Notes under the pieces: model-generated | What the model saw: only the letters and a program-made list of their open reading frames with translations | What the model was told of the DNA's origin: nothing | Databases searched by the model: none | Program-made: the position numbers and the translations under genes | DNA from: RGIG5612 sp045598285 | GTDB lineage: Bacteria > Bacillota > Clostridia > Lachnospirales > Lachnospiraceae | Assembly (NCBI GenBank): GCA_045598285.1 | Contig: JAZLLU010000026.1 | Coordinates: 1-34,122 of the forward strand | Direction of reading: 5' to 3' | DNA: 34,122 nt | Shown here: positions 8,601 through 17,307 of the stretch, one piece after another | Numbering within the stretch: position 1 is the first letter of the stretch | Layout: each line of letters starts with the position of its first letter

Positions 8601-9803
8601 ACTTTTGATATTCAACCAGGAGAATCTTATTTTATATTAGAATATTTGGGAATAGATATTAATTTTGAAATTCCAACACTCAGCTATAAGTTTAATGGAG
8701 AAGAATGGCACAATGCACCACATGTTGATATATGGCATAGTGATTTTAATCCAAAGTTATATATCAAATACAATGCAGACGTAATTCAAATTTTTTTGGA
8801 TGATGAAGGCTATGATGAAGACTACGAAGAAGATGATGAAAAAGACACAGAAGAACATATAAAAAAAATAACTAAAAATAAAAGTAAAGGTTTGTTTGAG
8901 TGTGATTTAAATATATTCAAGTCATGGTTTGGAAGAGAAAACGTATCACGTCAAATATTCCTTAAATTACCTGATTGTGATGAACCAATTCCATTTGTTA
9001 GAGTTGTTACAAAAAGTATTTTTAATTCGGGATTGCTAAAAGCAGATTTTGAAAATGAGGAATTAGTTGGAGAATTTGATATTATTGGTCAATCTGAGTA
9101 TTTTGTTGACATTGAATTTGACAAAAATAAAATTGTTGAAAAAGCAAAACAAAAGAACAAACAATTAAGAATTCCTTCGGAATTAAAAACGGGAATGTAT
9201 AAGGTTACGGTTTATGAATCAGAAGAAGATGAATCTGGATTTGGAGATTCAATATTTTATGAAATAGGTTCATTTATTACCGAATTGTTAAATCCAAAAA
9301 ATTTATCAAATACAAGTATAGAAATTACGATGATTCATCTCGCCGAAGATAAAACCAGTTACTTGCCATTATCGGCATGTTATCAAATCGTTGATTTGAA
9401 ACACAAAGATTGTGAAAATCTACAAATATATCAAGGAAAAATGATAGTAGCAAAAAAACCATTTGTGTTGGCGACGTTTCCAGTTTTAGTTGATTTTTTT
9501 GATCTAGAAAAACTTCGAAAATCGCATATTACATTTGTTGATGATGAGGATGATTCTGGTGCTGCCTTTTTATATGATGATTATAAAAGGGTAATTGTAA
9601 AACAGGAAGATAAATCTTTGGGTAAAACAATAGCATATAGTAGATATAAAAATAGCCTTTATCCAGAAGATTATGTTTTTGAAATTAAATTTATTGAGAG
9701 ACCAGAAAATGCTGATGACGAAAAAAATGATGAATTATATAATAATTTACGAAAAGAAAATATTGTTGAAAGTATGATGAGTGAATCAATATTCAAAAAA
9801 TAA
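5640..9803 (+). CDS. Giant protein with alpha-CTD-like and sigma region-4-like domains
   Basis: About 1387 aa from ATG 5640 (GGGG site upstream; a TTG at 5625 would add 5 residues). Residues about 35-82 match the RNA polymerase alpha C-terminal domain. R38, N41, C42, K44, G69, K71 and S72 fall where E. coli alpha has its UP-element DNA contacts R265, N268, C269, K271, G296, K298 and S299. Residues about 260-301 match sigma-70 region 4 ('TLDEIGKLKGVTRQRIRQ'), with the recognition helix kept. There is no sigma region 2, so it is not a working sigma factor. Residues about 420-630 are helical. From about 670 on the body is beta-rich, with an acidic linker near 1055-1080. It sits directly upstream of a DruE-like helicase, the place of DruH in Druantia type III; relation to DruH is inference. 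Confidence 0.75.
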   Translation: MIARVNDEELNLKLYEIHKCNPSIYKGVFLGECDFSNRTSNCLKRQGIFTLCDLLNCSTQEIMNFRNMGTKSVNEILNFLDNEIIIEKKQQSYNVIKLPTFVRQNKEQIINKNFSFFDSCNEDVKKCINIYKKGFEILEDHLAKECVENTEMMMHLSASLLKISDEVIIKSKSTSVFKKLPEYRKENPAKWYVDVYNEQFNKSNSIPECDENITVSDYFKENINKNDIIKPLFDFISWLNFDFVAEFNELIEKLNAKSDLFEIISLRSKHKTLDEIGKLKGVTRQRIRQKEETAIRLCEKWRNQKKPLYKIFADRCGNSVVARTDIFEYFGDYTDEIIYIVNRSKIDTVYDKKLELFICGEKPKKIITNEYSNSYYAKNEYIERQEEVSIDKEIKKTSIENIGSSTEEERKVSTQERKLKNRILREFKKKSLLGDIQISDDEFDILIEYLKEKYKYMKASRQHIVIDPVLCVALVQIGIRYYDKAYWPHVRRMLDGEKINANNQGWIGTSFVETLKQCGKLQVENNDNVDNILMHSFVSNVFAEKFFDFLYAFYKIDLDRDINRLDKETMNELIEIIQKNDNTGRTYFLVEHTADAVRKNIKGAKIRIRRYLKLIDKAFWGEPLPLSSSNRLMQLFLTWKDNDAEFVKEKTTHGGKGKRGKKSYASPHIKYFEKNEKFKLVLPSQIIRFNDFTNITWNIESVHYSENIEINPYAQGVTGYKTDPLEIEIKKEGLFDNFSISLMDGDEKLRTFRIAKEEIRFFDLEGDYIRNDAIPQGQVYSFTKKGVKPESEAIIECFDNDVLVMTEYDFVNGDIIRISNEKPISIGGKIEEGIMNRGSVSEVFAGNFGNRIPVYKIIPEVFVKMLPSRIIGTAIKINNQTYHFASEKGVAPGITEFDLMDRTGEKGYLIRLDKFGCREDGKYNVSIDVPNDRTNRQWKFMLIKDLEFEFDGSPYIFKSRGTISLPRELKFESKGNIHKELRERSRFTFDIQPGESYFILEYLGIDINFEIPTLSYKFNGEEWHNAPHVDIWHSDFNPKLYIKYNADVIQIFLDDEGYDEDYEEDDEKDTEEHIKKITKNKSKGLFECDLNIFKSWFGRENVSRQIFLKLPDCDEPIPFVRVVTKSIFNSGLLKADFENEELVGEFDIIGQSEYFVDIEFDKNKIVEKAKQKNKQLRIPSELKTGMYKVTVYESEEDESGFGDSIFYEIGSFITELLNPKNLSNTSIEITMIHLAEDKTSYLPLSACYQIVDLKHKDCENLQIYQGKMIVAKKPFVLATFPVLVDFFDLEKLRKSHITFVDDEDDSGAAFLYDDYKRVIVKQEDKSLGKTIAYSRYKNSLYPEDYVFEIKFIERPENADDEKNDELYNNLRKENIVESMMSESIFKK

Positions 9804-9824
9804 AATAGGGAAGAAGGTAGAAAA

Positions 9825-12800
9825 ATGTCTTTTTCACCAGTTGAAGCATCTAAAAAAATAACAGAAAAATATAATAGATATCTACACACAATTTTTTCAA
9901 TTGATAATGAAATCTACAATAAGCAATTTCTAGAACAGTTGGACAAAAGAAATCTTTTGGCTGCAGGGCCGTATCTTGATGTTTCGGATTCTTTTGAAAA
10001 AGGATTAAGCATTGAACAACTTATTGCAAAGGGTGTACTTGCATCTGGATTTAGAAAAATTAATATTCCTATTTCTAGACCTTTATATAAGCATCAGCAA
10101 GTAGCAATAGAAAAAGTTATTTCTGGTGAAAATTTGATTGTTTCAACAGGTACTGGTTCCGGAAAAACGGAAAGTTTTATGATTCCAATTCTAAACCATA
10201 TTATTAGAGAACATGAGGCTGGAACGTTGGATAAAGGAGTTAGAGCGTTACTTATTTATCCAATGAATGCATTGGCAAATGATCAAGTTGAAAGATTAAG
10301 AGAACTTTTAGCTGATTATCCAGAAATAACATATGGAAGTTATACAGGACAAACCCAAAATAAATATAAGGATGCACTTGCTGAATATAAGGTTTTAAAT
10401 GAAAATAGCGAACCTTTGAAAAACGAATTAATTTGTAGAGAACAAATTAAAAATAGTCCTCCTCATATTTTAATAACGAATTATGCTATGCTCGAGTACT
10501 TAATGGTTAGACCAGGCGATAGTATTTTTTTTAGTGAGGAAAATGCGAATAAGTGGAAATTTATAGTTTTGGATGAAGCGCATGTTTATAATGGCAGTTC
10601 TGGAATAGAAGTAGCGATGCTTCTTAGACGGCTTAAAGCAAAACTTCAAAATAATAAAATAAATTATATTCTTACAAGTGCAACTTTAGGGGATGAAAAC
10701 TCTGATGTAGAAGTTGCAGCTTTTGGAGAAAATCTTTGTGATAGCAAATTTGATGTAAATAATATCGTTAGAGCATATAGAATAAATCCTGATGGTGGTA
10801 ATAAATTAAATAGATTACCTATTGAACTATACCGCAAATTGGCAGAAAAAATAGAAATAAATGCAAAAGATGAAGAAATAAATAAACTATTAGAAGATTG
10901 TGAAAACTACAATCCATCAGTCGGGTTAAATGAAAATTTATATAATGTTGTTCTTCACGATGAAAACTTCTTAGAGATAAAGCAATTGTCACTTGAAACA
11001 CAAACAATTCAAATGTTAGCGACAAAAATGAATTGGGATGAAACAGATTTATCTGCGTTTGTTATTGTTGCGTCCAAAGCAGAAAAAAACGGTGATAGAC
11101 TATTCGACGCAAGATATCATATGTTTTTGCGTGCGACGGAAAGCGTATTCATAACATTAAATCCAAGCAATAAACTGTTTCTTACAAGAAAGAAAAAACA
11201 CATTGAAAAAGATGAAAAAGAATATGCTGTTTTTGAGATAGCGACTTGTAGCGTTTGCCATTCAATTTATATTATAGGATTAATACAAAATGATTATCTA
11301 GTGCAATCCTCATTTCAAAATGATGATGAACTGAAATCAGTATTTTTATTAAAAAATGAAATTTCTGATACTGATGACGAGCATACTATGGAGGAGGAAA
11401 ATCTTCAGGCAGATGAGTACGAACTTTGCCCAAGATGTGGATTTATTCGTAGAGCAGGGTTGGCTAAAAAAGTATGTTGCGACCATGGGGAAGATGGATT
11501 AGTAAAGGTTTTTAGAGTTCAAACAAAAAATGAAAGTGGAGTAATTACAAAATGTTTATCTTGCGAAAATACAAATACAAGTGGAATACTTCGAATGTTT
11601 TTTACAGGACAAGAAGCGGTAACTAGTGTATTAGGCACGGCTTTGTTTGAAGAACTTCCATCATATAGTAGTTTCCAAGAAACAATAAAAGAAGATGATG
11701 ATTTTGGTTTTGGATTTAGTGGCACAAATACAGTTAACCAAATTTTATCTGAAGCTAAACAATTCATTGCATTTTCGGATAGCAGACAAGCTGCGGCATT
11801 CTATTCAAGTTATCTTGATCAAACATACCATAGTATTTTATATAAAAGATTAATTGTTGAAACAATTAAAAAATTCAATACTAATTGGCAAGGTGCAGTT
11901 GTTCCAATTTTTGTGAATGATTTGGCTGCAAAGTTTGAAGAATATAAAATAGCATCAGTAGGATCAAATCAAAGTATAAAAGAGGCGTGGAAAGCAATTC
12001 TTCAAGAAATGTCTGATAATAATGGTGTTACTTCACTGTACAATATGGGGTTAATTGGATTTTCGTTTGAACCATCTCTTATTCCGGCGAATGAAAAGTT
12101 GGGGTTAAGTGCTGAAGAGGTATGTACTCTTTGCAACGTGATGGCGCTCGGTATGATGGCTGATAATGCAATTTATTATGACTATAGTATGAGCAAAGCA
12201 GACAAAGAATTTTTCTCACATAATGGTGTTGAATATTCATACACACTTTCTGATCCAGACAAAACAAAATACAGAAGATCATTTATTCCACGGTTTGTTG
12301 GGAGAGATAATAAAAGAACTGATTATTTCAAGCGTGTACTTTCAAAGATGGGCACAGTAATAGATGCGGACAAGTCTAGCCAGTATATTACTGCTATTTG
12401 GAATAATTTATTTGTTCGACAAGAATTGGTAAAACATATTGATGGTGCCTATAGGATTGATAGTAAGCATGTACTTATTACACGCCCAAAAGAATGGTAT
12501 ATATGCACGAAGTGTAAAAGAATTACTCCTTATAATATACATGGAGTTTGCCCTTCTTATAAGTGCCAAGGAGAATTAAAAAAGATAAATTTAAATGACG
12601 CATATAAAGAGAATCATTACTATAGACTATATCAAGAATTAGATATTAGAGATTTAAGAGTTGTAGAACATACTGCGCAACTTGGTAAAGAAACAGCGTA
12701 TGAATATCAACGGAAATTCAAGAAAAAAGAAATAGATGTTCTTAGTTGTTCAACAACATTTGAAATGGGTGTTGATGTTGGTAGCCTAGAAACTGTTTTT

Positions 12801-14960
12801 ATGAGAAACATGCCACCTTCTCCTGCTAATTATGCACAAAGAGCTGGACGTGCAGGACGAAGTAAACAAGCAGCAGCGTATGCACTGACATTTTGTAATA
12901 AAAGTAATCATGACTTTGCATTCTTTTCTAATCCAGTACAAATGATCAAGGGAAGGATTGATCCACCAAGGTTTATTGTTGAAAATGAAAAAATTGCTAT
13001 AAGACATATATATGCATCGGCATTAGCATTTTTCTGGGGAAAATATCCAGAATATTTTGATTATGCATCAACTATGACAGAAAATAATGTCAATGGTAAA
13101 AGTGGCGTAGAGCACTTGTCACAATATCTTAAAAGTAAGCCAGAAGATCTTAAGGAATATCTTAAAAGATTTTTGCCACAGGCACTTATTAAAAAATTTG
13201 AGATTGATACATATGGTTGGCTGGAAAACTTGCTAGGAACTGATATAGATAATCCAGGAGTTTTGACGAAAGCTGTTGCTGAATACGATTATGAAGTCGG
13301 AACATTAAAACAGGCAAAAGAAGAAACATTAAGAAGAGGGGGATATGTTGATAAATTAACAGAACGAATTAAGGTTTATCAAAAAGAAGAAATATTAGCA
13401 TTTTTATCAAGAAAAAATGTTATGCCAAAATATGGGTTCCCAGTAGATACCGTAGAGATGACCGTTAATGGAAGAGGAGAAAAGAGTAAGTTTGGATTAC
13501 AACTATCAAGGGATCTTGCAGTGGCAATTTCTGAGTATGCACCTGGTTCGCAAATTGTTGCAAATGGAAACTTAATTACTAGTAGATACATTAGAAAAAT
13601 TCCAAGGATGAGTTGGAAAATGTACGACTATATTAATTGTGATTGCAAGACGATGAACATAGAACCTCATGTTGAAGTAAAAGAAAAACAGGGGTTGAGT
13701 AATTGCCATCAATGTGGTTCAGTACTTAATGCTTCAAAGAGAAAAGTTTTTTTAGTACCAGAATTTGGATTTGAGGCTGATGGAGATAAAATAGAAAAGC
13801 CAGGATTAAAAAAACCAGAACGAACATATAGAGGCGATGTTTCATATGTAGGGTATAAATCATCCGTTGACATCAATAGATACCAGATAGGTGGAGCAAC
13901 AATAGAAGTTGCTATGAGTAGAGGCGACGAGATGGCTGTTGTTAATGATTCTAATTTCTTTGTTTGTGAAACATGTGGATTTACTGATTTGGATGAGAAA
14001 AACTTTTTACAATCAAAGACATTAAAACATAAAAATAGTAGCGGATACAATTGCAACAACCAATTATTAAAAAAATTCTCATTGGGATATCGTTTTGAAA
14101 CAGATGTTCTTCAATTAAGATTCATTTACCCAGACCTAGTAGGGTGGGAACAGTCTTTGTCAGTGTTATATGGATTGATTAGAGGAATTTGTGCAGAATT
14201 AAATATTGAACAAGATGAAATTGCTGGATGCGTTCAATATTATTATAACGATATTACAATGAGGCCAAATTATTCTTTAATCTTTTATGATAAGACACCA
14301 GGTGGGGCTGGACACGTTAGGCGTTTGACGAACGCACAAGTGCTTGAAAATGTATTACACAAAACATTGGAGATAATGGAAACGTGTAATTGCGGTGATA
14401 TAGATAAAGATGCATCATGTTATCAATGTTTGCGTAATTATTATAATCAAAAGCATCATGATATTTTGAGCCGTGGTGCGGTAATTGAATTTATAAAGTC
14501 AATGTTAGATAAAAACTTAAAACCACCACAAGTAGATGCGAAACGAAATAACATACCATCGGTCAAAAGAAATGATAATAAAAAAATAATAATAAATGAA
14601 AAAGATTATTTGCAAATAGATTTTAAGAATATTGGAATGAATCAAAATGCTTCATCTGCTGAAGAAATATGGAAAAATATTCTTGAAGACTGCGAGACAT
14701 CTGAGGAACAAGATTTAATTAAAGAAATTCTTGCTCTTGATAAAATGAATATTGCGAAACCTATTTATGGTGAATCAGCTAAAATTATTGCAACAAATGA
14801 AGAATTTGATATTGATCTTGTTTGGGAACAAGAGAAAACCATGTTTTTTTTAGATGCAAACTATGAAAGTTATAGAATAGCACAAAAAACTGGTTGGAAT
14901 TGTTTCTGTACAAGAAATGGTTTTGATATTGAAGAGTTAATGAGATTAATAGAGGTATAA
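9825..14960 (+). CDS. DEAH-box helicase with DUF1998-type C-terminus (DruE-like), 1711 aa
   Basis: A superfamily 2 ATPase. Walker A STGTGSGKTES is at residues 107-117, DEAH at 250-253, SAT at 285-287, and motif VI QRAGRAGR near 1005-1012. Cysteine pairs that look zinc-binding occur near 475, 535, 893-915, 1294 and 1381. The CNCG...CYQC cluster near 1521-1535, after 'DKTPGGAGHV', is the DUF1998/MrfA-type zinc-binding signature. MrfA helicases are about 750 aa, while the Druantia DruE helicases are of this larger size and architecture. An AGAAGG site sets the start. The gene lies 21 bases after the giant gene and 2 bases before the NERD gene, so it is part of a tight operon. Likely role: DNA translocation or unwinding in anti-phage defence. 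Confidence 0.85.
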   Translation: MSFSPVEASKKITEKYNRYLHTIFSIDNEIYNKQFLEQLDKRNLLAAGPYLDVSDSFEKGLSIEQLIAKGVLASGFRKINIPISRPLYKHQQVAIEKVISGENLIVSTGTGSGKTESFMIPILNHIIREHEAGTLDKGVRALLIYPMNALANDQVERLRELLADYPEITYGSYTGQTQNKYKDALAEYKVLNENSEPLKNELICREQIKNSPPHILITNYAMLEYLMVRPGDSIFFSEENANKWKFIVLDEAHVYNGSSGIEVAMLLRRLKAKLQNNKINYILTSATLGDENSDVEVAAFGENLCDSKFDVNNIVRAYRINPDGGNKLNRLPIELYRKLAEKIEINAKDEEINKLLEDCENYNPSVGLNENLYNVVLHDENFLEIKQLSLETQTIQMLATKMNWDETDLSAFVIVASKAEKNGDRLFDARYHMFLRATESVFITLNPSNKLFLTRKKKHIEKDEKEYAVFEIATCSVCHSIYIIGLIQNDYLVQSSFQNDDELKSVFLLKNEISDTDDEHTMEEENLQADEYELCPRCGFIRRAGLAKKVCCDHGEDGLVKVFRVQTKNESGVITKCLSCENTNTSGILRMFFTGQEAVTSVLGTALFEELPSYSSFQETIKEDDDFGFGFSGTNTVNQILSEAKQFIAFSDSRQAAAFYSSYLDQTYHSILYKRLIVETIKKFNTNWQGAVVPIFVNDLAAKFEEYKIASVGSNQSIKEAWKAILQEMSDNNGVTSLYNMGLIGFSFEPSLIPANEKLGLSAEEVCTLCNVMALGMMADNAIYYDYSMSKADKEFFSHNGVEYSYTLSDPDKTKYRRSFIPRFVGRDNKRTDYFKRVLSKMGTVIDADKSSQYITAIWNNLFVRQELVKHIDGAYRIDSKHVLITRPKEWYICTKCKRITPYNIHGVCPSYKCQGELKKINLNDAYKENHYYRLYQELDIRDLRVVEHTAQLGKETAYEYQRKFKKKEIDVLSCSTTFEMGVDVGSLETVFMRNMPPSPANYAQRAGRAGRSKQAAAYALTFCNKSNHDFAFFSNPVQMIKGRIDPPRFIVENEKIAIRHIYASALAFFWGKYPEYFDYASTMTENNVNGKSGVEHLSQYLKSKPEDLKEYLKRFLPQALIKKFEIDTYGWLENLLGTDIDNPGVLTKAVAEYDYEVGTLKQAKEETLRRGGYVDKLTERIKVYQKEEILAFLSRKNVMPKYGFPVDTVEMTVNGRGEKSKFGLQLSRDLAVAISEYAPGSQIVANGNLITSRYIRKIPRMSWKMYDYINCDCKTMNIEPHVEVKEKQGLSNCHQCGSVLNASKRKVFLVPEFGFEADGDKIEKPGLKKPERTYRGDVSYVGYKSSVDINRYQIGGATIEVAMSRGDEMAVVNDSNFFVCETCGFTDLDEKNFLQSKTLKHKNSSGYNCNNQLLKKFSLGYRFETDVLQLRFIYPDLVGWEQSLSVLYGLIRGICAELNIEQDEIAGCVQYYYNDITMRPNYSLIFYDKTPGGAGHVRRLTNAQVLENVLHKTLEIMETCNCGDIDKDASCYQCLRNYYNQKHHDILSRGAVIEFIKSMLDKNLKPPQVDAKRNNIPSVKRNDNKKIIINEKDYLQIDFKNIGMNQNASSAEEIWKNILEDCETSEEQDLIKEILALDKMNIAKPIYGESAKIIATNEEFDIDLVWEQEKTMFFLDANYESYRIAQKTGWNCFCTRNGFDIEELMRLIEV

Positions 14961-14962
14961 TT

Positions 14963-16702
14963 ATGGCACAGATGTTTCCTGAAATACCAAGAGAATGCAC
15001 AGAGGGAAGTCTAGAAAAAGAAATGTTTGCTGCACTTGAGCAGCTTCCACAGGAATATTGTGTATTCCATTCGTTTTCTATTGTCCGCGTTATTGATGAT
15101 ATTTTATATGAAAGCGAAACAGATTTTGTCGTTTTCCATCCAAGAAAAGGGCTACTTTGTATTGAAGCAAAAGCTGGAGAAATCAATTATGAAAATGGAG
15201 AATGGAAATATGGAAGTGGTATTTCAATGAGTCATGGAGGGCCATTTCATCAAGCCGCACAAAATAAATGGAAGCTAAAAAAATACATAGAAAATCAAAA
15301 TCTTTCATATTTGCTTCCAAAGTGTAAATTGCTTCATGCAGTTTGGTTCCCATCGGTTACACGTGATTATATAACGAGAAAAAATCTGCCATCGGAAGCA
15401 GATGTTAATATTATTCTTACAAAGGAGTCTTTACAGAATATTGAACAAGATATATCTGCAATTTTTAATATAGCTGTACCAATAGATGTTAAAACTGAGT
15501 TGGGCGCTAGGGATGCTGATGTACTTATGAGAATGGTATTGGCTCCATCTTTTAAATTAGTAGCACTTAGTGAATTAAAAGCGATGCATAGACAAAATGT
15601 TTTTAAAAGCATGTTAAAAGAACAGGTTGCATTATTGAATTACCTTGAAGAACAAAATACTGCTGTAATTAATGGAATGGCAGGAACAGGCAAGACAGTT
15701 ATGGCTGTTGAGAAAGCAAGACGACATGCTGCTTGTGGAGATAATGTGCTATTTTTATGCTATAACTCTAAATTGAAAGATTTTTTGAAAGGAACATATG
15801 CATACGATAGAGTAGATTATTATACGGTTGATGGTCTTGCTTGCAAACTTTGTGAAACTGCAGAGCCACAATATGATAGATTTGAAGATAAACTTATAGA
15901 ATATTACACGAATAAAAATTTCCCATGGCAACACATTATCATTGATGAAGGCCAAGATTTTGGGCAGGAGCATATAGAAGAAACAAAGATGATAGATTTG
16001 TTGAAAAGTATTGTAGTAGATGAACCTGATTCAAAAGGAAGTTTTTATATCTTCTATGATAAAAATCAATTAATACAAGGAAAGAAAGTTCCAGAATATA
16101 TTAGTAATGCGGATTGCAAATTAACTTTGTATAGGAATTGCAGAAATACTGAAAATATTGCCATAACATCTAATCGCTTGCTAGGAACCGAAAGAAAACC
16201 TTGTTTAATTGCAAATCCATTGCAAGGAAATTCTCCGGAATTGTATGTTCTTAATGAATCTGAATCGTACATTGAAACTATTAATCGTGCTTTGGATAAT
16301 ATTATTGAAAAAAATGTTGCAGAAAACATCGTTATTATTACAAGCAAGACAGAGCGCATTAGTCAAATGTCAAAATATGCTCCAGATGGAATATATAATT
16401 ATGGGGGAAAGCCAATCCAATTTACTACTTATAGAAAGTTTAAGGGATTAGAGGCTGATGCGATTATAATAGTTGATATAGATGCAGATTTATTGGATCC
16501 GGAAAATGTTGATGGAGATAGAGCCCTTTATGTAGGAGCATCAAGAGCAAGATTCGAGTTAAGTCTAATATGTGACATAACACTTGAAGATAGTAATCAG
16601 CTATTACAAAAAATGAATATAAATAATTCAAGAACTAATAGAAAACCAATAAAATCATTAGCTACAGCTTTAAATGCGAAATATAAGGAACTAACAATAT
16701 AA
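14963..16702 (+). CDS. NERD nuclease-UvrD-like helicase fusion, 579 aa
   Basis: The N-terminal 130 residues are a NERD (nuclease-related) domain with the PD-(D/E)xK residues D54 and E68-x-K70 in 'IEAKAGE'. A superfamily 1 helicase follows: Walker A GMAGTGKT near 236-243, Walker B 'IIIDEGQDF' near 325-330, motif V 'KFKGLEADAI' near 490, and motif VI 'YVGASRARFEL' near 524. The helicase is short for UvrD, as is usual for NERD fusions. The start follows the helicase stop by 2 bases, indicating translational coupling. Such fusions are common in defence islands and probably cut and process foreign DNA. All catalytic motifs look intact. Confidence 0.85.
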   Translation: MAQMFPEIPRECTEGSLEKEMFAALEQLPQEYCVFHSFSIVRVIDDILYESETDFVVFHPRKGLLCIEAKAGEINYENGEWKYGSGISMSHGGPFHQAAQNKWKLKKYIENQNLSYLLPKCKLLHAVWFPSVTRDYITRKNLPSEADVNIILTKESLQNIEQDISAIFNIAVPIDVKTELGARDADVLMRMVLAPSFKLVALSELKAMHRQNVFKSMLKEQVALLNYLEEQNTAVINGMAGTGKTVMAVEKARRHAACGDNVLFLCYNSKLKDFLKGTYAYDRVDYYTVDGLACKLCETAEPQYDRFEDKLIEYYTNKNFPWQHIIIDEGQDFGQEHIEETKMIDLLKSIVVDEPDSKGSFYIFYDKNQLIQGKKVPEYISNADCKLTLYRNCRNTENIAITSNRLLGTERKPCLIANPLQGNSPELYVLNESESYIETINRALDNIIEKNVAENIVIITSKTERISQMSKYAPDGIYNYGGKPIQFTTYRKFKGLEADAIIIVDIDADLLDPENVDGDRALYVGASRARFELSLICDITLEDSNQLLQKMNINNSRTNRKPIKSLATALNAKYKELTI

Positions 16703-16710
16703 AAAAATCT

Positions 16711-17307
16711 ATGTCTAAAACGTTAGAGTATTACAATAAAAATGCATATGAGTTTGTTCAAAATACACTTTCGGTAGATTTTAGAATTATCCAAGATAAA
16801 TTTTTAGAAAAACTACCTGTGAATGCTTATATTCTTGACTTTGGATGTGGAGCAGGTCGTGATACAAAATATTTTTTCGAAAAAGGGTACCAAGTTGATG
16901 CGACAGATGGCTCAGAAGAAATCTGCAAAATAGCTAGTGATTATACCGGAATAAAAGTAAAGCGGATGCTTTTTGAAGAACTTGATGAGACTGAAAAGTA
17001 TGATGGGATATGGGCATGCGCGTCAATATTGCATTTGTCTAAGGATGAACTGAAATCAGTATTTATTAAAATGATTCAAGCGTTAAGACTAAATGGTGTA
17101 ATTTATTCTTCATTTAAATATGGCAACTTTGAAGGAGAAAGAAACGGAAGGTATTTTACGGATTTTACAGAAGAATCTTTTAATGAGTTTATAAAACCAT
17201 TTAGTGATATAGAAATTATTGATTGTTGGATTTCTGGTGATGTAAGACCGGAAAGGGAAGAAGAAAAGTGGCTGAATCTAATTTTGCAAAAGGTGAATAC
17301 ACACTAA
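16711..17307 (+). CDS. Class I SAM-dependent methyltransferase, 198 aa
   Basis: Motif I is 'ILDFGCGAGRDT' (41-52), the acidic end of beta-2 is 'DATDGSEE' (63-70), and 'DGIWACASILHLSKDEL' near 98-114 is the post-motif region of TehB/UbiG-type small-molecule methyltransferases. It has no DPPY/NPPY motif and no target-recognition domain, so I would not call it a DNA methyltransferase. It overlaps the HNH gene by 40 bases and follows the NERD gene by 8, so it belongs to the cluster. The substrate is unknown; modification of a nucleotide, protein or metabolite are all possible. Confidence 0.8.
   Translation: MSKTLEYYNKNAYEFVQNTLSVDFRIIQDKFLEKLPVNAYILDFGCGAGRDTKYFFEKGYQVDATDGSEEICKIASDYTGIKVKRMLFEELDETEKYDGIWACASILHLSKDELKSVFIKMIQALRLNGVIYSSFKYGNFEGERNGRYFTDFTEESFNEFIKPFSDIEIIDCWISGDVRPEREEEKWLNLILQKVNTH

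Noticed and set aside
5640..9803. Calling the giant protein a sigma factor or polymerase subunit
   Set aside because: Only region 4 and alpha-CTD-like parts exist. Region 2, needed for promoter melting, and the alpha N-terminal domain are missing.
9825..14960. DISARM or BREX assignment
   Set aside because: No PglX, PglZ, BrxC, drmB-sized DUF1998 gene or PLD gene is present; helicase and DUF1998 are in one chain, as in DruE.
16711..17307. DNA methyltransferase forming a restriction pair with the HNH gene
   Set aside because: No DPPY/NPPY or cytosine PCQ motif and no target-recognition domain; it resembles small-molecule methyltransferases.
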